A program made the translations under genes and the position numbers. 64,000 nucleotides of DNA from Sphingobacterium mizutaii (lineage in GTDB: Bacteria > Bacteroidota > Bacteroidia > Sphingobacteriales > Sphingobacteriaceae): contig NZ_LT906468.1 in NCBI RefSeq assembly GCF_900187125.1, forward strand, positions 3,472,001 through 3,536,000, read 5' to 3'. The notes beneath the pieces are model-generated. The model made no database searches, was not told the DNA's origin, and worked only from the letters and a program-made list of their open reading frames with translations. This document shows positions 1 through 9,556 of the stretch, one piece after another (within the stretch, counting starts at the first letter, position 1; each line of letters begins with the position of its first letter).

Positions 1-951
1 GCCAGCATCCAATAGCTTCCGCGCTGGGGTAAAGGCACAGCCTATACCTAATGAAGCCGCGGGCAATGCCACCGGAATCACTTCTGAACCTGCCAATAAG
101 CTGATTTCATTTTCAGTAGAGGCTTCTAAATGATCGGCAGAAACTGCTGCTAATTCAACTGCCAGTTTAGAACCAGAGGTGCTGAATTGATCGGCATGGA
201 CCGTAAGATCAAAGCCCATTTCTTTGGCTTTCTGGTAATATGGTAAGATTTGTTCCGCCGAGAAGGCACTCTTCTCAACAAAGGCATCGATCCGATTGGT
301 TAAATTCTCAGACTTAAGGATAGGGAAGAGTTTCTCCCCCATTTCAAAAAGATAATCTTCGGCATTCCCTTCATGATCCTTAGGATGCATGTGAGCAGCA
401 AGGCAGGTCGAAACCAGATCTACATAAGAGGATTGGTTTGCCTCTTTGATGGCACGAAGGGTTTTCAATTCCTCTTCCACTTGAAGACCATAGCCGCTCT
501 TAACCTCCACAGTCGTTATACCTTGTCTCAACAGGGCATCAGCACGTTTCAGGGTCAAAGCTTTTAATTCTTCTTGGCTACAAGCACGAGTATGTTTTAC
601 GGTGCTCCAGATACCGCCACCAGCTTCTGCTATTTCTAGGTATGAGCTTCCGGCATTACGCATGGCAAAGTCATTAGCTCGGTTTCCACCGAAGGCGATA
701 TGGGTATGGCAATCTATATATCCAGGAAGAGCAACAAAATCGCCTTTCAGTTCAACGATTTCAATATCCTTTGGCAAAGCCTCTTTCAGGCCATTAAAAT
801 CGCCTACAATGCTTATTTTACCATCAACGACATAAATACCTGCTTGTTCTATGATTTCCAATTGTTCGTCTTTTAAAGCACCCTTCAGCGGCAAATGCTG
901 CATAGTCAGCACTTGTTTGAATGATCCTATTAACTTTCCGTTCTCTTTCAT
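1..951 (-). CDS. hutI: imidazolonepropionase HutI (partial, C-terminus off window)
   Basis: Imidazolonepropionase opens the imidazolone ring to N-formimino-L-glutamate, the third step of histidine degradation in the cytosol. The first 317 residues are visible and the gene runs off the left edge. The metal-binding signature of the amidohydrolase family, HTHIAFGG, is at about residues 82-89, and a second metal-site-like segment, TVHADQF, comes later. The start is an ATG only 2 bp after the hutH stop codon (TGA TC ATG), so the two genes are surely co-transcribed. The neighbouring histidine ammonia-lyase supports this call over other amidohydrolases. Confidence 0.93.
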   Translation of the reverse strand, partial: MKENGKLIGSFKQVLTMQHLPLKGALKDEQLEIIEQAGIYVVDGKISIVGDFNGLKEALPKDIEIVELKGDFVALPGYIDCHTHIAFGGNRANDFAMRNAGSSYLEIAEAGGGIWSTVKHTRACSQEELKALTLKRADALLRQGITTVEVKSGYGLQVEEELKTLRAIKEANQSSYVDLVSTCLAAHMHPKDHEGNAEDYLFEMGEKLFPILKSENLTNRIDAFVEKSAFSAEQILPYYQKAKEMGFDLTVHADQFSTSGSKLAVELAAVSADHLEASTENEISLLAGSEVIPVALPAASLGIGCAFTPARKLLDAG

Positions 952-953
952 GA

Positions 954-2522
954 TCAATAGTTTTCAAAATATTCAGCAGCATCCCCAAAATATGGGATAT
1001 TATTTTCCTTGGCAGCCTTTTTTGCTACCTCGATCAACTCCCCAGATTTAATGATGGCCAAAGCATTGTCCAAGATATCCTGCATAGGTTGATCCTCCTC
1101 AATATGTGGAATCCTAGTCCTGATATGTTGATGGATAGCCTCGATCACTGCAGTCGACTGTTTCGGATTGTGGAAATCCTTCGCTTGAGCAGCACACAGC
1201 ATTTCAATACTTAATATCTTATCCACGTTATCCAACACCTGCAGGAGTTTCCTACCTGAGATAGAACCCATACTCACATGGTCTTCCTGTCCTAATGAAG
1301 TTGGGATGCTATCCGCACTAGCCGGGAAGCAAAGCCCTTTGTTTTCACTGGCGATGGCAGCGGTACTGTATTGAAGGATCATAAATCCAGAGTTTAAACC
1401 TGTTGCCTTCATCAACAATTTAGGGACGCCATTAGTTTCACCTTCAAGAGATAAGTAAACCCTACGGTCAGAAATATTTCCCAATTCAGATACTGCAAGC
1501 GTAGCATAGTCTAAAGGCAAAGCAATCGGCTGACCATGGAATGAACCACCACTGATGGTCAGTTCGCTATTGATGATGATTGGGTTATCAGTTACCGAAT
1601 TGATTTCAGTCTCAATGATTTCCTTAAAGTGCAACCAAGCATTCCTAGAAGCCCCGTGCACTTGTGGGATACAACGCAAGGAATAAGGATCCTGAACACG
1701 GGAACAATTTTTATGGGATTCCAGAATCTCGGATTCTTTCAACAAATTGAATATAGTAGAGGCGACAAAAGTATTCCCTTTATAAGGTCTCAGTTGATGC
1801 AATTCAGCAAAGAAAGGCTTGATAGAGCCATTCAATCCTTCGATCATTAAGGTCGCAATCAGGTCGGCATTATTCATCAATCTATTCATTTCCACCACTG
1901 CTTTTACGCCATGGGCTGCCATAAATTGCGTACCATTGATCAGGGCCAAACCTTCTTTGGCGCCCAATTGGATAGGTTCCATTCCAAATTCCTGAAGAAC
2001 GGATGCTGCATCGACCGATTTACCATCTTTCCAAACTTTCCCTAAACCAATCAAAGGCAAAAACAAGTGTGATAAAGGGGCCAAATCTCCAGATGCACCC
2101 ACAGAACCTTGCTTGGGAACAACTGGAATCACATCATTCTGAATATGCCAAATAATACGTTCTACTGTAGTCAATTGGACTCCCGAAAAACCTTTTGATA
2201 AGGCATGCACTTTTAGGATGAGCATGAGCTTGCTCAATTCCTTATCAATATGCTCGCCTACCCCGACGGCATGGCTTTTCAGTATATTTTCCTGTAATTT
2301 TTTAGTATCCTGAGGACTGATCAAAGTAGTACACAATGGTCCGAAACCCGTATTGATTCCATACACCACCTTACCAGCATCCACAATCTCTTGCACATAC
2401 TGGGCACTTTGGTTTATTTTACTGATGGTTTCATCAGTCAATAACCCTGAGCATGCTGAATTCGCAATAGCCATGGCTATTGAACTATTCAAATAATCTT
2501 CTCCGTATTTAAAAGTTTTCAT
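954..2522 (-). CDS. hutH: histidine ammonia-lyase HutH
   Basis: HutH removes ammonia from L-histidine to give urocanate, the first step of histidine use as carbon and nitrogen source. The 522-residue protein has normal family length. The Ala-Ser-Gly triplet that cyclises into the MIO prosthetic group is at residues 143-145 (inside GSVGASGDLAPL), and the catalytic-loop Tyr is in YGINTGFG at 54-61. The MIO fold is shared with phenylalanine and tyrosine ammonia-lyases; the adjacent hutI is the main reason for calling the histidine enzyme. It is transcribed away from a LysR gene, with a promoter and palindromic operator between them. Confidence 0.92.
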   Translation of the reverse strand: MKTFKYGEDYLNSSIAMAIANSACSGLLTDETISKINQSAQYVQEIVDAGKVVYGINTGFGPLCTTLISPQDTKKLQENILKSHAVGVGEHIDKELSKLMLILKVHALSKGFSGVQLTTVERIIWHIQNDVIPVVPKQGSVGASGDLAPLSHLFLPLIGLGKVWKDGKSVDAASVLQEFGMEPIQLGAKEGLALINGTQFMAAHGVKAVVEMNRLMNNADLIATLMIEGLNGSIKPFFAELHQLRPYKGNTFVASTIFNLLKESEILESHKNCSRVQDPYSLRCIPQVHGASRNAWLHFKEIIETEINSVTDNPIIINSELTISGGSFHGQPIALPLDYATLAVSELGNISDRRVYLSLEGETNGVPKLLMKATGLNSGFMILQYSTAAIASENKGLCFPASADSIPTSLGQEDHVSMGSISGRKLLQVLDNVDKILSIEMLCAAQAKDFHNPKQSTAVIEAIHQHIRTRIPHIEEDQPMQDILDNALAIIKSGELIEVAKKAAKENNIPYFGDAAEYFENY

Positions 2523-2541
2523 AATATTTCCCTATGTAACC

Positions 2542-2579
2542 CAAATTTACCTGCTATATTTGATAATTGGCAATATCAA
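2542..2579 (-). promoter_or_regulatory. hutHI promoter with LysR-type operator palindrome
   Basis: On the minus strand a perfect Bacteroidota -7 element, TAAATTTG, lies at 2549-2542, about 20 bp before the hutH start. Upstream, at 2560-2579, is a palindrome TTGATA-N8-TATCAA, the size and spacing expected of a LysR-type site. A plus-strand TATATTTG at 2555-2562, suited to the LysR gene, overlaps the palindrome. One bound regulator could therefore control both hutHI and itself. The motifs are seen directly; regulation is inferred. Confidence 0.6.
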
Positions 2580-2600
2580 TTTTAGCAACAACTGATAACC

Positions 2601-3500
2601 ATGAATTATCAAATAGAACTTAGACATCTCTTATATTTCAAGGTCGTAGCCGAGGAATTACACTTCAGAAGGGCAGCTGAGAGGCTTTTCATCGCTCAGC
2701 CGGGACTTTCCAGACAGATCAAGCAACTGGAGGAGTATTATGGCACAAGGCTCTTTATTCGCGACAAGCGCAATGTGGAATTGACCGAAACAGGGATTTA
2801 CCTTAAAAAAGAGGTGGATTTGATTTTCAACCAACTAGATAATGTCAAAGACCATATCCAAAAGATTTCTGAAGGCAAGATTACCTCATTGAAGCTCGGT
2901 TTTATCGGTTCTGCCGTCCAAGCCATGTTGCCCCAATTGCTGGTGGAGCTGAAACAGAAGCAACCACTGATCGATATCACGCTCAATGAACTCGCCAATG
3001 AGATTCAGATTGACATGATCAATAAACAAGAATTGGATTTCGGATTTGTACGGGTCAAGGACACGCCGATTGGCTTAAAATCCATTCCCATCTTAACGGA
3101 ACATTTCTCCTTGGTGGTTCCTAAAAACTCAATGCCTAGGCCAAAGGGAAAAGTAAATCTCCATGATTTTAAAGAAGAATCCTTTATCCTCTTTTCAAAG
3201 GAGTATAGCAACTCCTATTATGAACTGGTGATGAGTATTTTCGAGGACCACGATTTTGATCCGCACGTAGCGCTTCGCACAGTCAATGCATTAAGTATTT
3301 TTAATCTAGTCAGCCAAGGCTTGGGCGTGGCCATTGTACCTACTTCCTTGAAAAAAGGCTACCATACCCATGTTGATTTCTTAGAATTAAACCACCTGCC
3401 ACAGCGCACCACACTTTCCCTTATCTGGAGTAAAAAGAACAGAAACCCTGGCATTCCCTTCCTATTGGAAATCGTTGAAGGTTTAATAAAAAAGCAATAA
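2601..3500 (+). CDS. LysR-family transcriptional regulator, probable hut regulator
   Basis: This 299-residue protein has the LysR layout. An N-terminal winged helix-turn-helix covers residues 1-65, with the typical stretch LRHLLYFKVVAEELHFRRAA and then LSRQIKQLEE. A periplasmic-binding-like effector domain covers about 90-295. It is divergent from hutHI with a 78-bp gap that holds a TTGATA-N8-TATCAA palindrome, so it probably senses histidine or urocanate and regulates hutHI. The effector is not shown by sequence. Histidine catabolism is controlled by other regulator families in proteobacteria and bacilli, so a LysR here is a lineage feature worth noting. Confidence 0.88.
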   Translation: MNYQIELRHLLYFKVVAEELHFRRAAERLFIAQPGLSRQIKQLEEYYGTRLFIRDKRNVELTETGIYLKKEVDLIFNQLDNVKDHIQKISEGKITSLKLGFIGSAVQAMLPQLLVELKQKQPLIDITLNELANEIQIDMINKQELDFGFVRVKDTPIGLKSIPILTEHFSLVVPKNSMPRPKGKVNLHDFKEESFILFSKEYSNSYYELVMSIFEDHDFDPHVALRTVNALSIFNLVSQGLGVAIVPTSLKKGYHTHVDFLELNHLPQRTTLSLIWSKKNRNPGIPFLLEIVEGLIKKQ

Positions 3501-3646
3501 TTCTAAATATAAATTCCTCAATAGAGATTTCTTTCAATTATAAAATATCAGCTTTTCTCCATTATTTTTTTTTTAGCTTTATGGAATCACTTCCTTTTCT
3601 GCATCCATCGCAAAAACAAGGTTATGAACTTTAAGGTTTATGTTAT

Positions 3647-6600
3647 ATGAAACAATTATTCATCCTATTATTCGCACTTACACCCATCCTGCTATTCAGT
3701 CAAGAATCTAAAACGACAAACATGATAGAAGAAAAATGGAAAGAAGTGGACAGACTAATTTCCATTGGGAATTATGAACAGACTGCCCCATTTCTGAATG
3801 AAATAAAAACTTACGCCAAAAAATCTAAAAATGGCCCAATGGAGCTTCGAGCTATCTTAGCAGAGAGCCAATTGCTTCAAGTCAATACCACACAAGAAGA
3901 CTTTTTTGATAAGGTTGACAAACACTTCCAAACCAACATCAACCAAACAGAGGGAGTTCAAAGAAGTCTACTCTATAGTTTTTATGCCCAGTTTTTAGGA
4001 AGCAATATCGATTACTATAGCGAAAGCAAGAATAAATTTTTAGAGGCAGATGAAGAAGCCAAGTATAAAATCTTGGACTCCCTGTTCAATAAATCCTTGG
4101 AGAACAAAGACCTTCTCTTGAAGCAACCTATTGAAAACTGGAAATCACTCTTTGCTACCAGCAAAAATCTAAGCCTCAGTCCTACGCTATACCATTTCAA
4201 TATTAATCCATACCTCGCTTTTTTGCGAAGGGATAGGGAAAAGAATGCAGCAAAAATCAAAAATATATCAGAAGATTTGCTCAGTATCAATAAAAAAGCA
4301 GGATACGCTGATGCGACCTCCTATTTATTGGTGAACAATATTTCCCCTAGCTATCAAAAAAAAGATGGCTATGTTGATGCTTTGAAAAACGTAATTGCCC
4401 AAAACAAGAGTGATTATAACGCATTCATCTATGCCATCATTGCAGAAACCTTGAACAGCAACAATGAAACAAAAAAGGCAGTCGAATTCCTAACCAAAGC
4501 AAAACAAGAGTACCCAACATCCCCTTGGATCAATGATGTTGAGCTCATGGATCAACAATTAAAAAGTGTTGAAATACAGTTTTATAATCCTCAGATAAAT
4601 CCTTCCAATGTCAACAGTCCTGTCCGGCTATCCTTTAAAAATGCGGAAAAGCTCTACTTGAAAGTTTTCAATGTGACCAATACCCCAACAAACTATAAGA
4701 AATTTGAAGTAAAATTAGATAGCATAACGAAAAAAGTAGGGGTAAATGCTGAAGAGGTGTATGCAGAGGAAATCCCAATAAAATCTTTTGATGATTATAA
4801 AAGACATTCAACCATTTACAAGATAAATGCTCTTCCTTTTGGCAATTATGTAGCCCTTATTTCAAACAATCCTGAATTCAAGGCTGATGGTCTATTCAAT
4901 ACCGTGTCCTCATCAAGTTTTATTGTTTCGGATTTATTTAACTACACAGAACTGGAGAAAGGGAAGAATACAGAATATCTTTTCAAAGGTTTGCTGATCA
5001 ATCGAAAGACGGGTTTGCCTTATGCTGATAAATCGTTGGAGATCTATGATGTAAATTCAGGAAAAGCACCAAAGCTGGTTCATAAAATGAAAACTAATCA
5101 GAATGGAGAGTTTTCAGTAGATATCAATAAGGATTCATATTATCGCTATCAATCTGGGGCGATGCTTTACCTTGCCGAGGAAAAGCAGATCATCGACATG
5201 GCTGCTCCTTTAAATTATAGCTTTTCGCAGATCGAGAAAGAAGAGGATAGGGTTAGGTTCAATACCAAGATCCTAACCGATAGAAGGATTTATAGACCCG
5301 GTCAAAAGCTTTACTTCAAAGGAATTGTTTATAACAACAGCTCATTAAGTGGAAAAGTAATAGAAGGTAAAAAACTAGATGTTATCCTTCAGGATGCCAA
5401 CGGTCAGAAGGTAGACTCCTTGTCTTTGACCAGTAATGCATTTGGTTCTGTAAACGGAGAACTTCAAATCCCTGCCAATACCTTGGCGGGCGGATTCAAT
5501 ATTCTGATTATGGATAAAGGAACCCAAATTGGCTATCACTACCTAAGTGTGGAAGAGTATAAGCGTCCTACCTTTAGCGTTAAATTTGAAACCAATAAGG
5601 AAACCTATAAACGCTCAGATATAGCCGAATTTGTTGGAAAAGTGGAGTCCTATTCCGGTGTGCCCCTAGTAGGTTCATCAGTGAATTACAAAGTACAAAT
5701 AAACTCCTATGGTCGTAATTATACTAGTTTCACCTTAGCGGATAGCTCAATTATCGCTGATGAGCAAGGAAAATTTACCATCAGGATTCCATTAGAAGAT
5801 ACCGCATTAAATAAATTGGAAGATTTCAACATCAGTGTAACCGCTGAGGTCGTAAACCAGACCGGTGAAATGCAGCAAGCATCTGTTTTTTACACCTATT
5901 CGGACAAGCCTTGGTTAATCAATATTCTAGGTCCAAGAATAGAAGAAGCTGGTAAATGGAATAAATTATTCATTAGTACCGTGAATAAAAACAACCAGCC
6001 CTTGCCCTTGACCGGTAAGATAAAAATCTACAAGTATCCTGAACCTAATATTGCTTTACCGGATCAATATGACAATATATTTAAAAATGTGGATTACCAT
6101 ATTTTCAGTAATGCAGAGTACAAAAAACTATTCCCAACCTCATTTGATGAGTCTTTAATCATCAAGAAACCTTCAGAATTGGTAAAAACCTATTCCTTTG
6201 ACACAAGGGATACAAGTCTTGTGAAAATAGACTCCAACTTGTTTCCAAAAGGAAAGTATTACGTTGAAGTCATTTCAATCCAAGGAAAGGATACCATAAG
6301 AAGGCAAGCTGATGTGAGCATTTTCGACCCTGTTACCAAAAAGAGCAGCGATCATGACTTCCTCACCTACAGTTTTGATAAACCAAATTATGGTCTGGAT
6401 GAACAGGTCAAATTAAATTTCTACACAGATGTCCCTAATGCAAAGGAAATAATTCTTTTCCCAAGTAACTCCTTTGGTAAACAAGAGACTTTTACCATTC
6501 CTGTAAAGAATGGTCGAGCAACCCATGAATTCAAATTTGATAAGGAAAAGTTTTCACGAGGTTATCAATTGGACGCTATATTAATTGTAGACAACCAGAT

Positions 6601-9442
6601 TGAAAATAAATTCATCAGCGCTCCTAAGCGAACTGATGATCAAGATTTAAAAATTAAAATCAGCAGTTTTAGAGATAAAATTACGCCAGGAACAAAAGAG
6701 AAATGGAGCTTTAGCATCTTGCAAAAGGACAAGGTCATTCCTTCCGAGGTCTTGGCTACCATGTATGACATGTCATTAGACGTTTTTGGAGCTAATTATT
6801 TCCCTACCTTTTTTGACAGATATAGCCCATCCTATTACAGGCGATATAATTTTACCAATTTATTCTACGCTTCATCAGCCTCAAGTCCCTATGGCTTCAA
6901 TGAACAAATTATCAATGCAGTAGGCAATGAATTACCTTTAGTCAACAATTATGGTCTTTGGGATAATTATTGGTTAAATCGCGGTGTCAATAACCTGCAT
7001 AACTATTATGATGGTCCCCTTCTAAATAGAGCTGGTTCCGCCGTTGAAGTGAAAGGTATGCAAAGAATGGCTAAAAACACAACATCTGCTGTCAATCTTG
7101 AAGCAGCAGCCGATGTACATGAAGTAACGGAAGAAACTGTACAATTATATGATGAACTAAAAGACCCTAATCTTAGGGCACAAGTTGAAGAATTAAAGAA
7201 TAAGAAACAAGGAGTAGACCTCTCTCAGGTCCAAGCACGCAAGAACCTTCAGGAAACGGCCTTCTTCTACCCGAACCTGTACACCGACAAAGATGGCAAC
7301 ATCAGTTTCGAGTTTGACAGTCCCGAGGCCCTTACCAAGTGGAAGCTCTTGCTCTTTGCCCATGGCAAGAACCTCGAGGTGGGTTCCGAACAGTTCTATA
7401 CCCAGACCCAGAAGCAGCTGATGGTACGTCCTAACCTGCCTAGGTACTTCCGCGAATCTGACCAGATCGAGATCATCGCTCAGGTACAGAACCTCAGCGG
7501 CAAGCCACAGCAGGGTAATGCCAAGATCGAGATCATCAATCCGGTCGACAATGCCGATATCAGCGAACAGTTCGTGTTGGGCGACATCACGACCGACTTC
7601 AGCGTAGCAAAGGACAACAACCAAACGGTATCCTGGAAGCTCAAGGTACCTGAAGGATACCCAAGCGTGCAGGTCAAGATCGTTGCGGCAAGCGGGGAAC
7701 ATTCCGATGGCGAGATCGTGGAGCTGCCGGTACTGTCCAACAAGGTGCTGATTTCCCAGACCGAGAAGATTGCCCTGAAGGCCGGCCAAAAACAGGACTT
7801 CAGCATCGCTTCTGCCGGCAAGGACAATCTACAGGCCAAGGTACAGGTACAGAGCAACCCGATCCTGGAGATCATCTCTGCCCTCGACTACCTCAAGAAC
7901 TACCCTTACGAATGTACCGAACAGTCCAGCAGTAAATGGTTCGGTCTCAAGATGGTTCAATACATAGGCAAGCACTACCCTGCCATTTCCGATTATTTCA
8001 GGACCATCAAGGTAAAGGATACCAAGAGCAGACTGGAGGAGAATACTCAGCTCAACGAGCTGAAGCTGCAGGAAATGCCTTGGCTACGCGACATACAGCA
8101 TGACAGCAAGCGCTTGGAGGCTTTGGCGGAACTCTTCAATTCCAATATCGAATCCGAACTCAAGGGTATTGAGCAGAAGCTGCTCCGCGGACAGCTTGAT
8201 AACGGATCCTTCCCTTGGTTCGAAGGCGGAAAGTCCGATACCTATATCTCCATGAGGATACTGGAGGTCGTGGGCAAGGTATTCTACCTAGACCACAGCC
8301 TAGTGAACCCGCAGATGAACGGTAGCATGAGACGCTTGGCCACCTATCTGGACCAGGACAGCAGCATAACCAGGGAAAAGGCATCCGCCAATATCGCCCT
8401 AGACTACCTATACGCTCGCCACTTCTGGAACTCGGAAGTCAAGGTCCCTGAGAAGAACAGCAAGGTCCTTCGGACCAAGATCGCCAAGGCACCAATCATC
8501 ACCGCCAAGGGACCTGCCGGCTATGCAGCCAAGGCATGGATCGTCAACCAATTGTTCGGTGATTCCAAGGAATCCAACGAGATCCGCAATAGGATCCAAC
8601 AGGAGGTCATCCTGGATCCCGACAGGGGCATGTATTGGGAGAGCAACGGAAAGCAGTACAACGACATCAGCCTGCATAGTTATATGCTGGAGGCATACAA
8701 GCTCCATGATCCGAGCAAGCTCAATCCGATCAGCCAATGGATCTTCTTCCGCAAGGAAGCCAACTATTGGCGAAACACTTGGATGACCGTGGATGCCATC
8801 TACAGCCTATTGCTGGCCAACAATCCAAAGGACTTCAACCTGGACAATGCCGTAACCGTACTGGTCGACGGTCAGAAGGCACAGATGGACTCAGTGGTCC
8901 TGGGACAGGTATCCAAGACCTTCAATAAGCAGGATCTTGACCGAAACAGGTCCGTACAGATCGAGAACCACAACGACCGCACGGTCTTCGGTGGGGTATT
9001 CCATCAGTACTTCCTGCCAGTATCCGAAGTCAAGGCATCGACCAACGACATCAAGGTCAGCAAACAGTACATGGTAGAGCGGAACGGTAAATGGGTGGAG
9101 AGCAATGAGGCCAAGTTGGGCGAAAAGATCAAGGTGGTCATCACCGTCATCAACGACCAGGACTTGGAATATGTACACCTGAAGGACAGCCGACCTGCAG
9201 GCGTGGAACCTGTATTCGTACCTTCGGGCTACAGCTGGAGAAACAACTACTATTTCACCCTGAAAGATGCATCGACCAACTACTTCTTCAATTCCCTGCA
9301 AAAAGGGAAAAGGACTTTCGAGTACGAGGTCAAGGCCAATAACCTAGGGGAATTCAATTCCGGGATAACCAGCATCGAAAGTATGTACGACCCGACCGTG
9401 AATGCAAGGTCAGATAACAAGGTCATCAGGATCGTTAAGTAA
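3647..9442 (+). CDS. alpha-2-macroglobulin family protein with thioester motif
   Basis: A very large (1931 residues) exported protein of the bacterial alpha-2-macroglobulin family, thought to trap or inhibit proteases in the cell envelope. A Sec signal peptide covers residues 1-20 (hydrophobic core LFILLFALTPILLF), with no lipobox. A helical N-terminal region follows. The macroglobulin-like segment with the usual DRRIYRPGQKLYFKG signature is at about 544-560. The conserved A2M region starts near 1195 (RKNLQETAFFYPNL). The thioester motif CTEQ is present at Cys1423, so the protein should be able to bind its target covalently. From about position 7210 to the stop the DNA is clearly GC-richer and uses AAG, GAG and GGC-type codons, unlike the AT-rich first two thirds. 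No pbpC partner is adjacent. Confidence 0.92.
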   Translation: MKQLFILLFALTPILLFSQESKTTNMIEEKWKEVDRLISIGNYEQTAPFLNEIKTYAKKSKNGPMELRAILAESQLLQVNTTQEDFFDKVDKHFQTNINQTEGVQRSLLYSFYAQFLGSNIDYYSESKNKFLEADEEAKYKILDSLFNKSLENKDLLLKQPIENWKSLFATSKNLSLSPTLYHFNINPYLAFLRRDREKNAAKIKNISEDLLSINKKAGYADATSYLLVNNISPSYQKKDGYVDALKNVIAQNKSDYNAFIYAIIAETLNSNNETKKAVEFLTKAKQEYPTSPWINDVELMDQQLKSVEIQFYNPQINPSNVNSPVRLSFKNAEKLYLKVFNVTNTPTNYKKFEVKLDSITKKVGVNAEEVYAEEIPIKSFDDYKRHSTIYKINALPFGNYVALISNNPEFKADGLFNTVSSSSFIVSDLFNYTELEKGKNTEYLFKGLLINRKTGLPYADKSLEIYDVNSGKAPKLVHKMKTNQNGEFSVDINKDSYYRYQSGAMLYLAEEKQIIDMAAPLNYSFSQIEKEEDRVRFNTKILTDRRIYRPGQKLYFKGIVYNNSSLSGKVIEGKKLDVILQDANGQKVDSLSLTSNAFGSVNGELQIPANTLAGGFNILIMDKGTQIGYHYLSVEEYKRPTFSVKFETNKETYKRSDIAEFVGKVESYSGVPLVGSSVNYKVQINSYGRNYTSFTLADSSIIADEQGKFTIRIPLEDTALNKLEDFNISVTAEVVNQTGEMQQASVFYTYSDKPWLINILGPRIEEAGKWNKLFISTVNKNNQPLPLTGKIKIYKYPEPNIALPDQYDNIFKNVDYHIFSNAEYKKLFPTSFDESLIIKKPSELVKTYSFDTRDTSLVKIDSNLFPKGKYYVEVISIQGKDTIRRQADVSIFDPVTKKSSDHDFLTYSFDKPNYGLDEQVKLNFYTDVPNAKEIILFPSNSFGKQETFTIPVKNGRATHEFKFDKEKFSRGYQLDAILIVDNQIENKFISAPKRTDDQDLKIKISSFRDKITPGTKEKWSFSILQKDKVIPSEVLATMYDMSLDVFGANYFPTFFDRYSPSYYRRYNFTNLFYASSASSPYGFNEQIINAVGNELPLVNNYGLWDNYWLNRGVNNLHNYYDGPLLNRAGSAVEVKGMQRMAKNTTSAVNLEAAADVHEVTEETVQLYDELKDPNLRAQVEELKNKKQGVDLSQVQARKNLQETAFFYPNLYTDKDGNISFEFDSPEALTKWKLLLFAHGKNLEVGSEQFYTQTQKQLMVRPNLPRYFRESDQIEIIAQVQNLSGKPQQGNAKIEIINPVDNADISEQFVLGDITTDFSVAKDNNQTVSWKLKVPEGYPSVQVKIVAASGEHSDGEIVELPVLSNKVLISQTEKIALKAGQKQDFSIASAGKDNLQAKVQVQSNPILEIISALDYLKNYPYECTEQSSSKWFGLKMVQYIGKHYPAISDYFRTIKVKDTKSRLEENTQLNELKLQEMPWLRDIQHDSKRLEALAELFNSNIESELKGIEQKLLRGQLDNGSFPWFEGGKSDTYISMRILEVVGKVFYLDHSLVNPQMNGSMRRLATYLDQDSSITREKASANIALDYLYARHFWNSEVKVPEKNSKVLRTKIAKAPIITAKGPAGYAAKAWIVNQLFGDSKESNEIRNRIQQEVILDPDRGMYWESNGKQYNDISLHSYMLEAYKLHDPSKLNPISQWIFFRKEANYWRNTWMTVDAIYSLLLANNPKDFNLDNAVTVLVDGQKAQMDSVVLGQVSKTFNKQDLDRNRSVQIENHNDRTVFGGVFHQYFLPVSEVKASTNDIKVSKQYMVERNGKWVESNEAKLGEKIKVVITVINDQDLEYVHLKDSRPAGVEPVFVPSGYSWRNNYYFTLKDASTNYFFNSLQKGKRTFEYEVKANNLGEFNSGITSIESMYDPTVNARSDNKVIRIVK

Positions 9443-9457
9443 AAATATAATTACTAT

Positions 9458-9486
9458 TGGAAGCTCCTAAAGAACAGGAGCTTCCA
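9458..9486 (+). terminator. hairpin after the alpha-2-macroglobulin gene
   Basis: An 11-bp inverted repeat, TGGAAGCTCCT (9458-9468) and AGGAGCTTCCA (9476-9486), stands 15 bp after the stop codon. No T-run follows, so it may be a weak terminator or an RNA-stabilising hairpin. Confidence 0.5.
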
Positions 9487-9556
9487 TCAACAAACTAGTG
9501 ATAAATGTTAAACTGAGATAATTATTTCTAAAAAACAACTATTAAATTATCAAATT

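Noticed and set aside
7193..9301. Several long open frames on the minus strand and in the second plus frame across the 3' part of the macroglobulin gene
   Set aside because: The GC-rich codons of the real gene leave few stops in other frames. The true frame has the thioester motif and conserved A2M blocks.
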